NCBI RefSeq assembly: GCF_001267885.1
Contig: NZ_CP012382.1
Span: forward strand, 3,335,001 to 3,399,000
Direction of reading: 5' to 3'
Origin: Streptomyces ambofaciens ATCC 23877
Lineage (GTDB): Bacteria; Actinomycetota; Actinomycetes; Streptomycetales; Streptomycetaceae
DNA length: 64,000 nucleotides
Positions 30,983 through 39,139 of this stretch are shown here, in pieces (position 1 is the first letter of the stretch; each line of letters starts with the position of its first letter). The position numbers and the translations under genes are program-made. The notes beneath the pieces were generated by a model. That model had not been told where the DNA came from. It searched no databases and was given only the letters and a program-made list of their open reading frames with translations.

Positions 30983-31873
30983 TCACTCCACCGCCCGTCC
31001 CGTCAGCGAACTGAGGTTGCTGCGCACGGAGGCCATGTGGGCCTGGAGTTCGTCCCAGCGCTCTCCGTGCTCGCGCAGCACCCGCTCCGTCTCGCGGGCG
31101 ATCCGCTCCTGCCGCACCCGGGCCTCGGCGACCACCTCGGCCGCCCGGGCCCGGGCCTCCTCCTGCCGCCGCCCGGCGGCCTCCTCGGCGGCGGCCAGGG
31201 CCCGCCGCGCCTCGTCCACTCCCTGCTCGGCGCGGGCCACCAGCTCCGCGTGGCGGGCGTCCAGGGCCCGCACCCGCTCGTCGTGCTCGCGCTCGGCCGC
31301 GGCGCGCCGCCCGGCGTGCTCCCTGTGCTGCTCGGCCAGCATCCCGGTGGTCCGCTTGCGCATCTCCCGCAGCGCCGCCAGCGCCTCCGCCCGCCCGGAC
31401 TTCACCTCGCGCCGCGCCTCGATCCGCGCCTCGTCGGCCTCCGCACGCGCCGCGAGCAGCCGCTGCCGGGCCCGCTCGTCGGCCTCGGCGCGTACGGCGT
31501 CGGCGTGCGTCCGCGCCGCCTCGCGCAGGCCGTCCGCGTGCGCCCGCGCCTCCTCCGTCAGGCGCTGAGCCGCACACCGGGCGCCCTCCCGTACGGCCTC
31601 GGCCTCCTCCTGACCGAGCAGGAACAGGCGCCGGGCCCGCTCACCGAGTGCCGCGTAGTCCTGCGAGGTGAGCTGTGCGGCCGCTTCCCGCAGCTGTGCC
31701 AGCTCCTCCCCCATCTCGCGGGCCAGCACGGTCAGCCGGGCGGCCCGCTCCCAGGCCGCGTCCCGCTCCTCGGAGAGCGCCGCGGCACACGCCTCCACCT
31801 GCTCGGGACGGTAACCGCGATCCCACCCGCGTACGGTCACGAAGTCGTGCGGAGACGCCGATGCGCTGCTCAT
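30983..31873 (-). CDS. Long coiled-coil protein of the FilP/AbpS ('cellulose-binding') type
   Basis: This 296-residue protein begins with a short conserved motif (DFVTVRGWDRGYRPEQVEAC) reminiscent of DivIVA and FilP N-termini. It is then almost entirely Ala/Glu/Arg heptad coiled coil from about residue 40 to 280. Streptomyces relatives are often annotated as cellulose-binding, but the better-studied ones form cytoskeletal filaments that support polar growth; nothing here suggests carbohydrate binding. The second of two adjacent ATGs (31873) lies eight bases after AGGGG and is preferred over 31879. It is a single-gene unit. Confidence 0.78.
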   Translation of the reverse strand: MSSASASPHDFVTVRGWDRGYRPEQVEACAAALSEERDAAWERAARLTVLAREMGEELAQLREAAAQLTSQDYAALGERARRLFLLGQEEAEAVREGARCAAQRLTEEARAHADGLREAARTHADAVRAEADERARQRLLAARAEADEARIEARREVKSGRAEALAALREMRKRTTGMLAEQHREHAGRRAAAEREHDERVRALDARHAELVARAEQGVDEARRALAAAEEAAGRRQEEARARAAEVVAEARVRQERIARETERVLREHGERWDELQAHMASVRSNLSSLTGRAVE

Positions 31874-31969
31874 GCTCATCACCCCTGCGGTGAACCTGCC
31901 GCACTGAATGGACTCGACCGACTTTATGGAGCGGGCGTAATCCAACATAAGGCGACACACCGCACGGAA

Positions 31970-32015
31970 ACGGGTGGGGCCCGGCCGCCCCTCAGGACGA
32001 CCGGGCCCCACCCGT
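31970..32015 (-). terminator. Hairpin terminator of the deaminase-SUKH gene
   Basis: A 15-bp perfect stem, ACGGGTGGGGCCCGG (31970-31984) with CCGGGCCCCACCCGT (32001-32015), has a 16-base loop and lies 26 bases past the stop at 32041. Confidence 0.75.
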
Positions 32016-32040
32016 CGGACACCTCAGCGGTGACGGCCCG

Positions 32041-34869
32041 TCACAGCAGCCCGTCCCACATCTGCTCCAGCAGCACCGACCACCAGCTCTCCGGCGAGCC
32101 GAGCGCCGCCGGGTCCAGCGCGGCCAGCTGAGCCTGGAAGTCCACGGTCCAGCGGCCCGCCTGCTCCTGGTTCAGGCCGAACCGCAGCCGCCACATGCGG
32201 CCCAGCAGGGCCAGGCTGCGCGCGAACTCCGGCAGCCCCGTGTTCACGAACTGCGGCGGCACGGGTGCGCCGCCCGGGCCGGCCTCCACCGGCACCGCCA
32301 CGATGGCCGCCGTGCCGTACTGCACGCAGATGGCCCGGCCGAAGTCACTGCCCACGACGAGGTAGGAGCCCGCGTCCGAGGCCGGCTGCACCCCGCGCTC
32401 GGCCGCCAGCTCCGCCAGCGTCGGCACCGGGCGGCCCGGCTGGGCCTGGGCCCAGAAGAACGGGCCCATGTCCATCGGCAGACCCGCCGCCACCAGCGTG
32501 TGCGCCACGACCGGCGGCACGCCCTGGCGGGAGACCGCGGCCTGCTCGAACCGGAAGACGCCCGGGCCGAACGCGCCGCCCAGCTCCTGTCCGATGGCCT
32601 CCGGCGGAACCGGCGACGCCGGCTGCACGTGCGGCAGCGGGGCACGCACCGGCGCCGGCCGGGCCGGTCCGTCGGCGACCTGGTGCAGCTCTCCCTGGTG
32701 TTCCAGCAGTTGCTGCATGCCCTGCTGCCGGCTCGCGTGGTCCGTGCCGTACGGGGCGATGGAGGTGATCCGCGCCTGGGGCCACTGCTCGCGGATCATC
32801 CGTGCGCAGTACGCGCCCGGCAGCTCGCACGACTCCAGCTCCGTGTGCAGCTCCAGCACCTGGTCCGGCGGCACGTTCATGGCGCGCAGCTCGTGGAAGA
32901 TCTGCCACTCCGGGTGCGGCGTGCCCGGCGCGGAACGCCGGATCAGCTGCTGCTCGGAGCCGTCCTGGGCGCGGTAGCGCAGCACGGCCTGGTAGCCCGG
33001 GCCGACGGTCGGCAGACCGACGGGCGGCTGCGGATAGCCGTACGCGGGCGGCTGCCCGGGCGGGCCGCCGGGCACCGGTCCGCCGGGCGGCGGCATGGCA
33101 CCGGGCGGCGGCATGGCACCGGGGGGCGGCATGGCGCCGGGCGGCATGGGCTGTGCGGCGCCGGGGACACCCGGAGCGCCGGGCGCTCCCGGGACGCCAG
33201 GAGCACCCGGCGGCGGCGGAGGCGTGCCGGGGCCGCCCACCGGGGGCGCTGCCAGCACGGTCTGGGCGTGGTGCACGGCACCGCCCGGGCCACCGGAGGA
33301 ACCCTGGCGGCCGGGCGCACCGGGAGCAGCGGGAGGCGGCGGCGTACCCGGGCCACCGGGAGCACCGGGAGCACCGGGAAACGGAGGCGTGCCCGGCCGG
33401 CCGGAAGCCCCGGGTGCACCCGGCGCACCCGGCGCACCGGGAGGTGCGGGCGGCGCCGGGGGTCCGGGCTGCTGGGGCGCGCCGCCACCCGTCCGGCCGG
33501 GGTCGGCCAGCATCGTGGCGGCGTGGTGCATCCCGCCCGGGGGCGTGCCGCCCGGAGCACTCGGCGGAGGCGGCGTGCCCGGGGGCATCCCGCCCGGGGG
33601 CGTCCCCCCGGGAACGCTCGGCGGAGGCGGCGTACCCGGCGCCCCCTGACCGGCGGGCGGCTGCGGCGCGTTCGGCGGAGGCGGCGTACCGGGGCCGCCG
33701 CCCGGGCCCTCGGGACCGAGCGACGACACCAGCTGCGTCGGCACGTAGCCGCCCGCGGGCGCTCCCGGCCCCGACGGCGGGGGCGTACTTCCGGGACGTG
33801 CGCCCGGCGCGCCGGGCGCACTCGGCGGAGGCGGGGTGGTGGAGCCGCCGCCACGGCGCGGCGGCGGGGTCGCCTTGCTGGTCGCGGCGTCGGCGATGTC
33901 CCCGGCGTCCGGGGGCAGCGGCCGGGCCGGCGTGGCGGACGCCCCCGCACCGGCCGTCGGCCGCGGTGCGGGCGGGGACGCGGGCGGCGGCGTGCCCGTT
34001 CCCGCGGGCGCGGCCGACGCGTTCGGGTCCTCGATCGCCGGGGCGACCGCCGTCGGCGGAAGCCCGCTGCCGCCCGACAGCAGCGCCGTCTTGGCCTCCG
34101 GCGTCGCCGAGGGCGGCGGCGCGTCGCGGTCCGCGCCGCTCAGCGGCGGCGCGAACACGGTCTCGGGCAGCGGTACGGAACGGTCCTCACCGGCGTCCGC
34201 GTTGGTGTCCGTCCCCGCCCAGGGCGTCGCCCCGGCCGGTGCGCCCGGCGCGCCGGACGCGCCCCCGCCCGTACCGGAACCACCGGAACCGGCGGCCGGC
34301 CACACCGCACCGCTCGACTGCGCGTCGGCCGAGGCCGCGGGGGCCGGCGGCGCGGCGGGGAACGCGGACGGCGCGGGCGTCGTCGGCACCCCGGCCTGCG
34401 TCTCGGGAAGCGCCCCGGGCCCCGGGTCGGTACGGACCCCGGCACCGGCGGTACCGGCGCCGGCCGCGACGCCGTCCTCCCGCCGCCGATCCGGAATGCC
34501 CAGCTTGTCCGCCGCCTCCTGCAACCACTCCGGTGGACTCAGCAGGAACGACGTCTGGTTGAGGTCCACCCGCGCCGCGGGCGCCGGCACCGGCTCTTCG
34601 GCCTCCTCGGGACGGCCGTACTCCTCCTCGTACCGGCGGATGACCTCGCCCACCGGCAGCCCGGGCCACAGCGTCGCCTCGCCGCTGTCCCGCGCGATCA
34701 CCAGTCGCTGGGCACCCCCGTCCGAACGCGGCCCGTCCGGACGGTCCTCGGCCCACACCACGAACCCGAGGTCGAACTCCCGCACCCGCACCTCGCGGTG
34801 CTGGTACGACGGCAGCTCGCCGTTGACCCACTCCTCCGCGCGCTCCTGCGCCTGCGCGAACGTCACCAT
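32041..34869 (-). CDS. Deaminase-fold domain fused to a SUKH-4-like domain, with long Pro/Gly-rich linker
   Basis: This 942-residue, apparently cytoplasmic protein has no signal peptide or membrane segment. Residues 1-90 look like an Imm35/YrhB-type immunity domain ('VRVREFDLGFVVWAEDRPDG'). Residues about 150-620 are Pro/Gly/Ala low complexity. Residues 625-735 form a nucleic acid/nucleotide deaminase-like domain, with His675-x-Glu677 and the metal-binding pair Cys681 and Cys688 in HTELESCELPGAYC. Residues from about 755 to 942 resemble SUKH-4 ('LVVGSDFGRAICVQYGTAAIVAV'). Toxin-type and immunity-type domains therefore share one chain. The linker contains repeated short Thr-centred motifs (see findings). 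The next gene upstream, also on the minus strand, is the WHH-SUKH gene seven bases away, so an operon is likely. Domain calls rest on motifs alone. Confidence 0.8.
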   Translation of the reverse strand: MVTFAQAQERAEEWVNGELPSYQHREVRVREFDLGFVVWAEDRPDGPRSDGGAQRLVIARDSGEATLWPGLPVGEVIRRYEEEYGRPEEAEEPVPAPAARVDLNQTSFLLSPPEWLQEAADKLGIPDRRREDGVAAGAGTAGAGVRTDPGPGALPETQAGVPTTPAPSAFPAAPPAPAASADAQSSGAVWPAAGSGGSGTGGGASGAPGAPAGATPWAGTDTNADAGEDRSVPLPETVFAPPLSGADRDAPPPSATPEAKTALLSGGSGLPPTAVAPAIEDPNASAAPAGTGTPPPASPPAPRPTAGAGASATPARPLPPDAGDIADAATSKATPPPRRGGGSTTPPPPSAPGAPGARPGSTPPPSGPGAPAGGYVPTQLVSSLGPEGPGGGPGTPPPPNAPQPPAGQGAPGTPPPPSVPGGTPPGGMPPGTPPPPSAPGGTPPGGMHHAATMLADPGRTGGGAPQQPGPPAPPAPPGAPGAPGAPGASGRPGTPPFPGAPGAPGGPGTPPPPAAPGAPGRQGSSGGPGGAVHHAQTVLAAPPVGGPGTPPPPPGAPGVPGAPGAPGVPGAAQPMPPGAMPPPGAMPPPGAMPPPGGPVPGGPPGQPPAYGYPQPPVGLPTVGPGYQAVLRYRAQDGSEQQLIRRSAPGTPHPEWQIFHELRAMNVPPDQVLELHTELESCELPGAYCARMIREQWPQARITSIAPYGTDHASRQQGMQQLLEHQGELHQVADGPARPAPVRAPLPHVQPASPVPPEAIGQELGGAFGPGVFRFEQAAVSRQGVPPVVAHTLVAAGLPMDMGPFFWAQAQPGRPVPTLAELAAERGVQPASDAGSYLVVGSDFGRAICVQYGTAAIVAVPVEAGPGGAPVPPQFVNTGLPEFARSLALLGRMWRLRFGLNQEQAGRWTVDFQAQLAALDPAALGSPESWWSVLLEQMWDGLL

Positions 34870-34876
34870 CGTCAGC

Positions 34877-35911
34877 TCACTCCCCTACCGAAGACGCGGA
34901 GGACACGGCGGACGCCGACGGCGCGGCGGCCGGCGACGCCACCGGCACCGCGCGCGCGAACCCGCCGTCCACCATCAGGTTCGCCACCGTCTCCAGCTCC
35001 GGCGGAGACCCCGCGAGCCGCGACAGGAACGCGTCGAAGTCCTCACCGCAGGGCCGCAGCAACCGCTCCACCCGCTCGGCGGGCGGCAACGCGGGGTCCA
35101 CGTCCCGTACGTCGTCGTACGCGCAGAACCACACCGAACCGATCCGCTCGCCCTTCACCTTCACCGCGAGCAGACCGCCCTGGACGAACGCGACGCCCAG
35201 GTAGTCCTTGGTCAGATGGTCCCGCAGACACTTGTTGACGTAGACCAGGTCGTTGACCGCCGCCTCCTCACGCACCGTGAAGAACGGCTGGTCCACCAGC
35301 AGCCCCAGTTCCGCGTCGAGCGCCGTGCCCACCGGGGCGCAGCCACCCGCCGCCTTCAGGAACGACCGGTACGCGCCCGGCAGCCGGTACCCGAGGTCCT
35401 CCTCGACCTCCTGCACCTGCTGCTCCGACACCGCCACCCCCGACTTCGGCAGGCCGAAGTGCGCCGGACGCGTCTCCTGCAACGGGCGGGTGCCCCGCTT
35501 GGCCTGGTCCACGGCCGCCGTCGCGATCCCGCCGTGGTGCCGCAGCAGCGCCTTCACCTCGACCGGGACCAGCTCCATCCGCCGCGAACCGGCCACGTGG
35601 TGCCACGTCCAGCCGTGCGGCGTCGCCACCGCCGGCACCGTGTCCCACAGCTCGTGCCCCGACGCCGACAGCGCCGCGTTGGCCGACACGTAGTCCGTCA
35701 GCCGCAACTCGTCGACGCCGAACCCCTCCGGCGGGTCAGCGATCTCCGCGACCGCGCGGGCGTACGGCGAGAAGACGGGGTAACCGCCCTCGTCCACCCG
35801 TACCCCTCTCGGGTGACGGGCCGCCCGCACCGGATCCGGGAAATGCACGACCTGCCCGGCATAGGCCGCGTTCGGCGGCGCGGCTTGTTGCCCGAGCCGA
35901 CCTGTCGTCAT
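34877..35911 (-). CDS. WHH-type nuclease-like domain fused to an SMI1/KNR4 (SUKH-1) domain
   Basis: The 344-residue product has two parts. Residues about 38-130 carry 'GGYPVFSPYARA', 'VDELRLTDYVSANAAL' and 'TPHGWTWHHVAGSRRMELVP' with 'RHHGG' at 124-128. This matches the WHH branch of the HNH/Endo VII nuclease toxins (Trp103-His104-His105). Residues about 153-300 are an SMI1/KNR4 domain ('SGVAVSEQQVQEVEEDLGYRLPGAYRSFLKAAGG'), the classic SUKH immunity fold. A Ser/Ala-rich tail follows. In the nuclease part the His usually found shortly before the final H-x-GG appears to be Lys120, so activity may be reduced. Its start has a GGGGG site. It is followed at seven bases by the deaminase-SUKH-4 gene. 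Confidence 0.82.
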   Translation of the reverse strand: MTTGRLGQQAAPPNAAYAGQVVHFPDPVRAARHPRGVRVDEGGYPVFSPYARAVAEIADPPEGFGVDELRLTDYVSANAALSASGHELWDTVPAVATPHGWTWHHVAGSRRMELVPVEVKALLRHHGGIATAAVDQAKRGTRPLQETRPAHFGLPKSGVAVSEQQVQEVEEDLGYRLPGAYRSFLKAAGGCAPVGTALDAELGLLVDQPFFTVREEAAVNDLVYVNKCLRDHLTKDYLGVAFVQGGLLAVKVKGERIGSVWFCAYDDVRDVDPALPPAERVERLLRPCGEDFDAFLSRLAGSPPELETVANLMVDGGFARAVPVASPAAAPSASAVSSASSVGE

Positions 35912-35932
35912 GGCGGTTGCCCCCTGCGGCGT

Positions 35933-35957
35933 CTGTCTGATCTGTCTGCACTGTCTG
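35933..35957. repeat. Three CTGTCTG iterons at 9-bp period in the WHH-SUKH leader
   Basis: Exact 7-base units CTGTCTG start at 35933, 35942 and 35951, 22-46 bases upstream of the minus-strand start codon. On the transcribed strand they read CAGACAG. They may be a regulator array or affect translation of the leader. Confidence 0.55.
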
Positions 35958-36186
35958 GTTCACCGCACGCGATCGCGGTGCCGACAGCCTATGCGGTACG
36001 GCAAGAGGGGTCACCGGCACCGGACCCGGTGCCCGACACGCCCACCTCCGCTTCCGTGACCAGCCGTCACCCTCCCGTGACACACCGCCCATACCCGGGC
36101 GTGTCACCACGCCCCAGCTTCCGCAGCAGCCACGGGATTTGGCACTCTGTGACCTCCGGGGGGATGCTCAGGAGGGGAAGACGATC

Positions 36187-36717
36187 ATGAGTGCGACACA
36201 GACGGGGCCCGACACCGGGCGGTCCGGCGGCCCGCGCGGCGGCGATCCCCGCGTCGGCTGGAGCAGCACGGAGGGCCACCACGCACCGGTCCTCCAGCAC
36301 CGCCGCGACGGCATTCTCCCCACCGTCGCCGCCGCCCTGTCGGTGCGCGGCACCACCCTCACCGGCACCGCCACCCGGGCCGACGCGCCGCCCGCTCTGC
36401 ACCCTCTCGTGCAGGACTTCCTCGACACCCTCACCAGTGGCCAACGCGACCGTTACACCGGCCGCTGCGCCGAGACGATCCTCATCTCACGGCACCTGGC
36501 CACCGCCGACGCGGCCCGCAGCAAACGCGCCGCGCGCAAGCCCATGACCAACGGCGAGGCCCGCAAGGCGCTCAAGCACTCCAAGCTCACCACCCGCCGC
36601 ATCCGCGAGGACGGCGACCCCCTGCACGGCAGCTTCGCCGCCCCGTGCCGCGCCTGCACGGCCCTCAGCGCCCACTTCGGCGTCCGCGTCGTCGACCCCA
36701 CGACGCACGACGACTGA
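36187..36717 (+). CDS. YwqJ-like deaminase-fold protein
   Basis: The 176-residue soluble protein has a Zn-dependent deaminase signature. Cys94-Ala95-Glu96 lies in GRCAETILISRHL and the second metal pair is Pro153-Cys154-x-x-Cys157 in FAAPCRACTAL, followed by 'FGVRVVD'. The spacing and the 'KLTTRRIREDGDPLHG' strand fit the YwqJ family, known as toxin domains of polymorphic systems that deaminate nucleotides or nucleic acids. There is no secretion signal or RHS/LXG carrier. AGGAGG precedes the ATG at 36187. The next gene, 74 bases downstream, is a SUKH-3-type protein. It is divergent from the WHH-SUKH gene. Confidence 0.82.
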   Translation: MSATQTGPDTGRSGGPRGGDPRVGWSSTEGHHAPVLQHRRDGILPTVAAALSVRGTTLTGTATRADAPPALHPLVQDFLDTLTSGQRDRYTGRCAETILISRHLATADAARSKRAARKPMTNGEARKALKHSKLTTRRIREDGDPLHGSFAAPCRACTALSAHFGVRVVDPTTHDD

Positions 36718-36791
36718 CCCGCCGGCCACCACCGAGGACCGAGCCGCAGGGCCGCCAGCCGCCAGAGCCGACCGAGACGAACCAAGGGCAG

Positions 36792-37286
36792 ATGCAAGCC
36801 GACCGCACCTCCACCACCCGCTTCCCCGTCCCCGTCGACGCCGCCCTGCGCGACGCCGGCTGGCTGCCCGGACGCTGGGACATCAAGCAGGCCGAGATCT
36901 GGGCCGACACCCTGCGCGAGCACACCTCGCCCGCGGGACACCGCCACACCGTCTTCCCCGCCGCCGTCGAGGCCTGGGCCGAGTTCGGCGGCCTCCACAT
37001 CGCCCCCACGGGTCCCGGCCGCCAGATCGCCCCCGCCGTCCTGCACCTGGATCCGCTGCACGGCCTCCACATGGCCCGCACCCTCGGCGACCTCGGCCGC
37101 GCCCTCGACACCCGGACCTGCCCCCTCGGCATCGAGACCGACAGCCAGGCCCTCGTCGCCATCGACACCGAAGGCCGCGTCTACGCCCTCGACCACACCG
37201 GTGACTGGTACCTCGGCCCCGACATCGACCAGGCCCTCGCCACCCTGGTCGCCGGCACCCAGCCGACCCGCCTCACCACCGGCTGA
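36792..37286 (+). CDS. SUKH-3 domain immunity-type protein
   Basis: This 164-residue cytoplasmic protein matches the SUKH-3 subgroup: 'VDAALRDAGWLPGRWDIKQAEIW' at the N-terminus, 'AAVEAWAEFGGLHI' in the middle and 'IDTEGRVYALDHTGDWYLGPDIDQALATLVAG' at the end. SUKH-3 proteins commonly sit beside deaminase toxins and are thought to bind and neutralise them. The gene lies directly downstream of the YwqJ-like deaminase on the same strand, so toxin and antidote order is conserved. The start ATG at 36792 has a weak AAGGG site. Confidence 0.83.
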   Translation: MQADRTSTTRFPVPVDAALRDAGWLPGRWDIKQAEIWADTLREHTSPAGHRHTVFPAAVEAWAEFGGLHIAPTGPGRQIAPAVLHLDPLHGLHMARTLGDLGRALDTRTCPLGIETDSQALVAIDTEGRVYALDHTGDWYLGPDIDQALATLVAGTQPTRLTTG

Positions 37287-37290
37287 CCGG

Positions 37291-37350
37291 CCCCCTACCG
37301 GCCGGCCCGCCCCCACCGGCCGGCCCGCCCACCACGGGCCGGCCCGCCGC
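37291..37350. repeat. CCGGCCGGCCCGCC-type direct repeats between convergent genes
   Basis: Three units related to ACCGGCCGGCCCGCC recur at about 17-19 bp spacing between the SUKH-3 stop and the histidine kinase stop. Their GGCCGGCC cores are self-complementary and may terminate transcription from both sides. Confidence 0.5.
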
Positions 37351-37368
37351 ACCGCCGCCCGACCGGCC

Positions 37369-38691
37369 CTACGACGAGGCCGGGATCACCGCCGACACCC
37401 GAAAACCCCCCGCGTCCGTCGGGCCGGACACGAACACACCGCCCAGCGCGGCCACCCGCTCCTTCATCCCCACCAGCCCGTTGCCGCCCGACGGCAGCCG
37501 CGCCGACGAGGCGGAGGCCGGCTCCGGCGGCGGCTCGTTCTCCACCTGCATCGCGATCTCCGACACCCGGTGGGCCAGCCGCACGTACGTCTTCGCGCCG
37601 GCCGCGTGCTTGTGCACGTTCGTCAGCGCCTCCTGCACCACCCGGAAGGCCGTCGACTCCACCGCGGCCGGATAGGACCGCTCCTCCCCTTCCACCGACA
37701 GGTTCACGACCATCCCGGCCGCCTCCGACTGCCCGATCAGCTCGTCCAGCTCGGACAGGCACGGCCCGTCGGCGGGTGACTCGCCGTCCCCCGCGGCCCG
37801 CGAGGCCGCCGCCGCGGCGGCCGCCCCCACCGCAGCCAGCGGCACCGACGCCCGCTCCCCGCGCACGCCGTCCCCGCCGCTGCGCAGCACCCCGAGCATC
37901 TCCCGCAGCTCCGTCAGCGCCTGCCGCCCCATGTCCCCCACCAGCGCGGCGTTCTTCACCGCCTTCTCCGGGTCCTTCCGCGCCACGGCCTGCAGTGCGG
38001 CGGCATGCACCACCATCAGGCTCACGCGGTGCGCGACCACGTCGTGCATCTCCCGCGCGATCCGCGTCCGCTCCTCGTTGCGGGCCCACTGCGCGCGCTC
38101 CTCGGCCCGCTCCGCGAGCAGTTGCAGCTCCCGCTCCAGACTGTCCGCCCGCTCCCGCAGGCTCTCCATCAACCGGCGCCGCGCCCCCACGTACATGCCC
38201 AGGAGCAGCGGCGGAGCGGTCACGCCCAGGGACGTCCCGATCGACGCGAACGGGAAGAACCAGTCCCCGAAGTCGACGCCGTCCCGCGCCATGTCCTGCC
38301 GCAGGCGCACGAACGTCACGATCAGCGTGCCCAGGAACGACATCCCGGCCAGCGACCCGATGATCCGGCGCGGCAGCTCCGAGGCCGCCAGCGTGTACAG
38401 GCCGACGACGCCGAGCAGGAAGCCCATCTCGGCGGGCGTGATGGCGATCCCCACCAGCACGACCGCGATCGGCCACTTCCGCCGCGCCACCAGCACCGAG
38501 CCGGCCAGCAGCCCGAAGACGACCCCCGCCGCCAACGGGATCCCCGCGTCCCGCGCGAACGGGACCCCCTCCGCCGCGCACTCCAGCGCGGACACGGCGC
38601 CGAGGCTCACATCGAGCACCGCACCGCGCCGCCTGTCCCACCACCAAGGCCCACCCCGGGCCGGTGCGTGTTCTTCCCCCGTCGTGGTCAT
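37369..38691 (-). CDS. Orphan NarL-type sensor histidine kinase
   Basis: This 440-residue membrane kinase has four or more transmembrane segments between residues 25 and 170. The HisKA_3 dimerisation helix carries phospho-acceptor His216 in 'RTRIAREMHDVVAHRVSLMV'. The ATPase domain has the N-box 'VVQEALTNVHKHA' and a degenerate G-box (GGNGLVGMKERV). The long hydrophilic insert near 280-320 is Ala/Gly-rich. The ATG at 38691 is preceded by GGGAGG. Such kinases normally have a LuxR-type response regulator gene next door, but none is adjacent here; the neighbours are the SUKH-3 gene and tRNA-Gln. The signal sensed is unknown. Confidence 0.9.
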   Translation of the reverse strand: MTTTGEEHAPARGGPWWWDRRRGAVLDVSLGAVSALECAAEGVPFARDAGIPLAAGVVFGLLAGSVLVARRKWPIAVVLVGIAITPAEMGFLLGVVGLYTLAASELPRRIIGSLAGMSFLGTLIVTFVRLRQDMARDGVDFGDWFFPFASIGTSLGVTAPPLLLGMYVGARRRLMESLRERADSLERELQLLAERAEERAQWARNEERTRIAREMHDVVAHRVSLMVVHAAALQAVARKDPEKAVKNAALVGDMGRQALTELREMLGVLRSGGDGVRGERASVPLAAVGAAAAAAASRAAGDGESPADGPCLSELDELIGQSEAAGMVVNLSVEGEERSYPAAVESTAFRVVQEALTNVHKHAAGAKTYVRLAHRVSEIAMQVENEPPPEPASASSARLPSGGNGLVGMKERVAALGGVFVSGPTDAGGFRVSAVIPASS

Positions 38692-38908
38692 GCCTCCCAG
38701 CCTACGGGCGGCGGGCGCCCCATTTCCGGTGACTTTCGACAAACGATAGGACGCGATACCCCTCGATCTCCCGGGTGCCGGTACGGCCGTCCACGGAAGC
38801 GGGGGATTCGGCACGCGGACGTACCGTCGCACGGAAGGCACCTGGTACGGCATAGTGTTGGGTGCCGCCTCGGCGAACTGACGCTATGTCCGGTTCAGTC
38901 GAGTTCCG

Positions 38909-38981
38909 TCCCCCATGGTGTAATCAGGCAGCACTGAGGGTTTTGGTCCCTTAAGTTCAGGTTCAAATCCTGATGGGGGAG
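38909..38981 (+). tRNA. tRNA-Gln (anticodon TTG)
   Basis: The cloverleaf is clear. The acceptor arms are TCCCCCA (38909-38915) and TGGGGGA (38974-38980) with discriminator G38981. The anticodon stem GAGGG/CCCTT-like region encloses the loop TTTTGGT, giving anticodon TTG (reads CAA), and the T-arm contains GGTTCAAATCC. No CCA is encoded. The rest of the gap 38692-39139 shows no gene. Confidence 0.93.
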
Positions 38982-39139
38982 CTGCCGCTTTCCGGGCCCT
39001 GGCATCCCTGCCGGGGCCCGCACTCATGTCCGCCGGGGCCCGCCCGCGCGCCCGCGGGGCCCGCGCCCATGCCCCCCACCGACCACCCCGGTATCCTGCG
39101 GATGTCCACCCCCACCCCCCAAAAGCCGAAGGGCATCCC

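Noticed and set aside
30983..31873. Cellulose-binding function
   Set aside because: The traditional annotation name has no support in the sequence, which is almost entirely cytoplasmic coiled coil without signal peptide.
32500..35238. Long Arg-rich open frame on the plus strand opposite the SUKH-4 and WHH-SUKH genes
   Set aside because: It spans two real genes and their junction and has Arg/Ala/Gly-rich nonsense composition; the minus-strand frames carry recognisable domains and ribosome binding sites.
32041..37286. Classical secreted polymorphic toxin locus
   Set aside because: No signal peptides, RHS, LXG, PT-HINT or type VII/contractile injection carrier domains are present, so the intracellular interpretation is preferred.
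38909..38981. Integration (att) site of a mobile element at tRNA-Gln
   Set aside because: No integrase gene, repeated tRNA 3' end or atypical composition is visible on either side.
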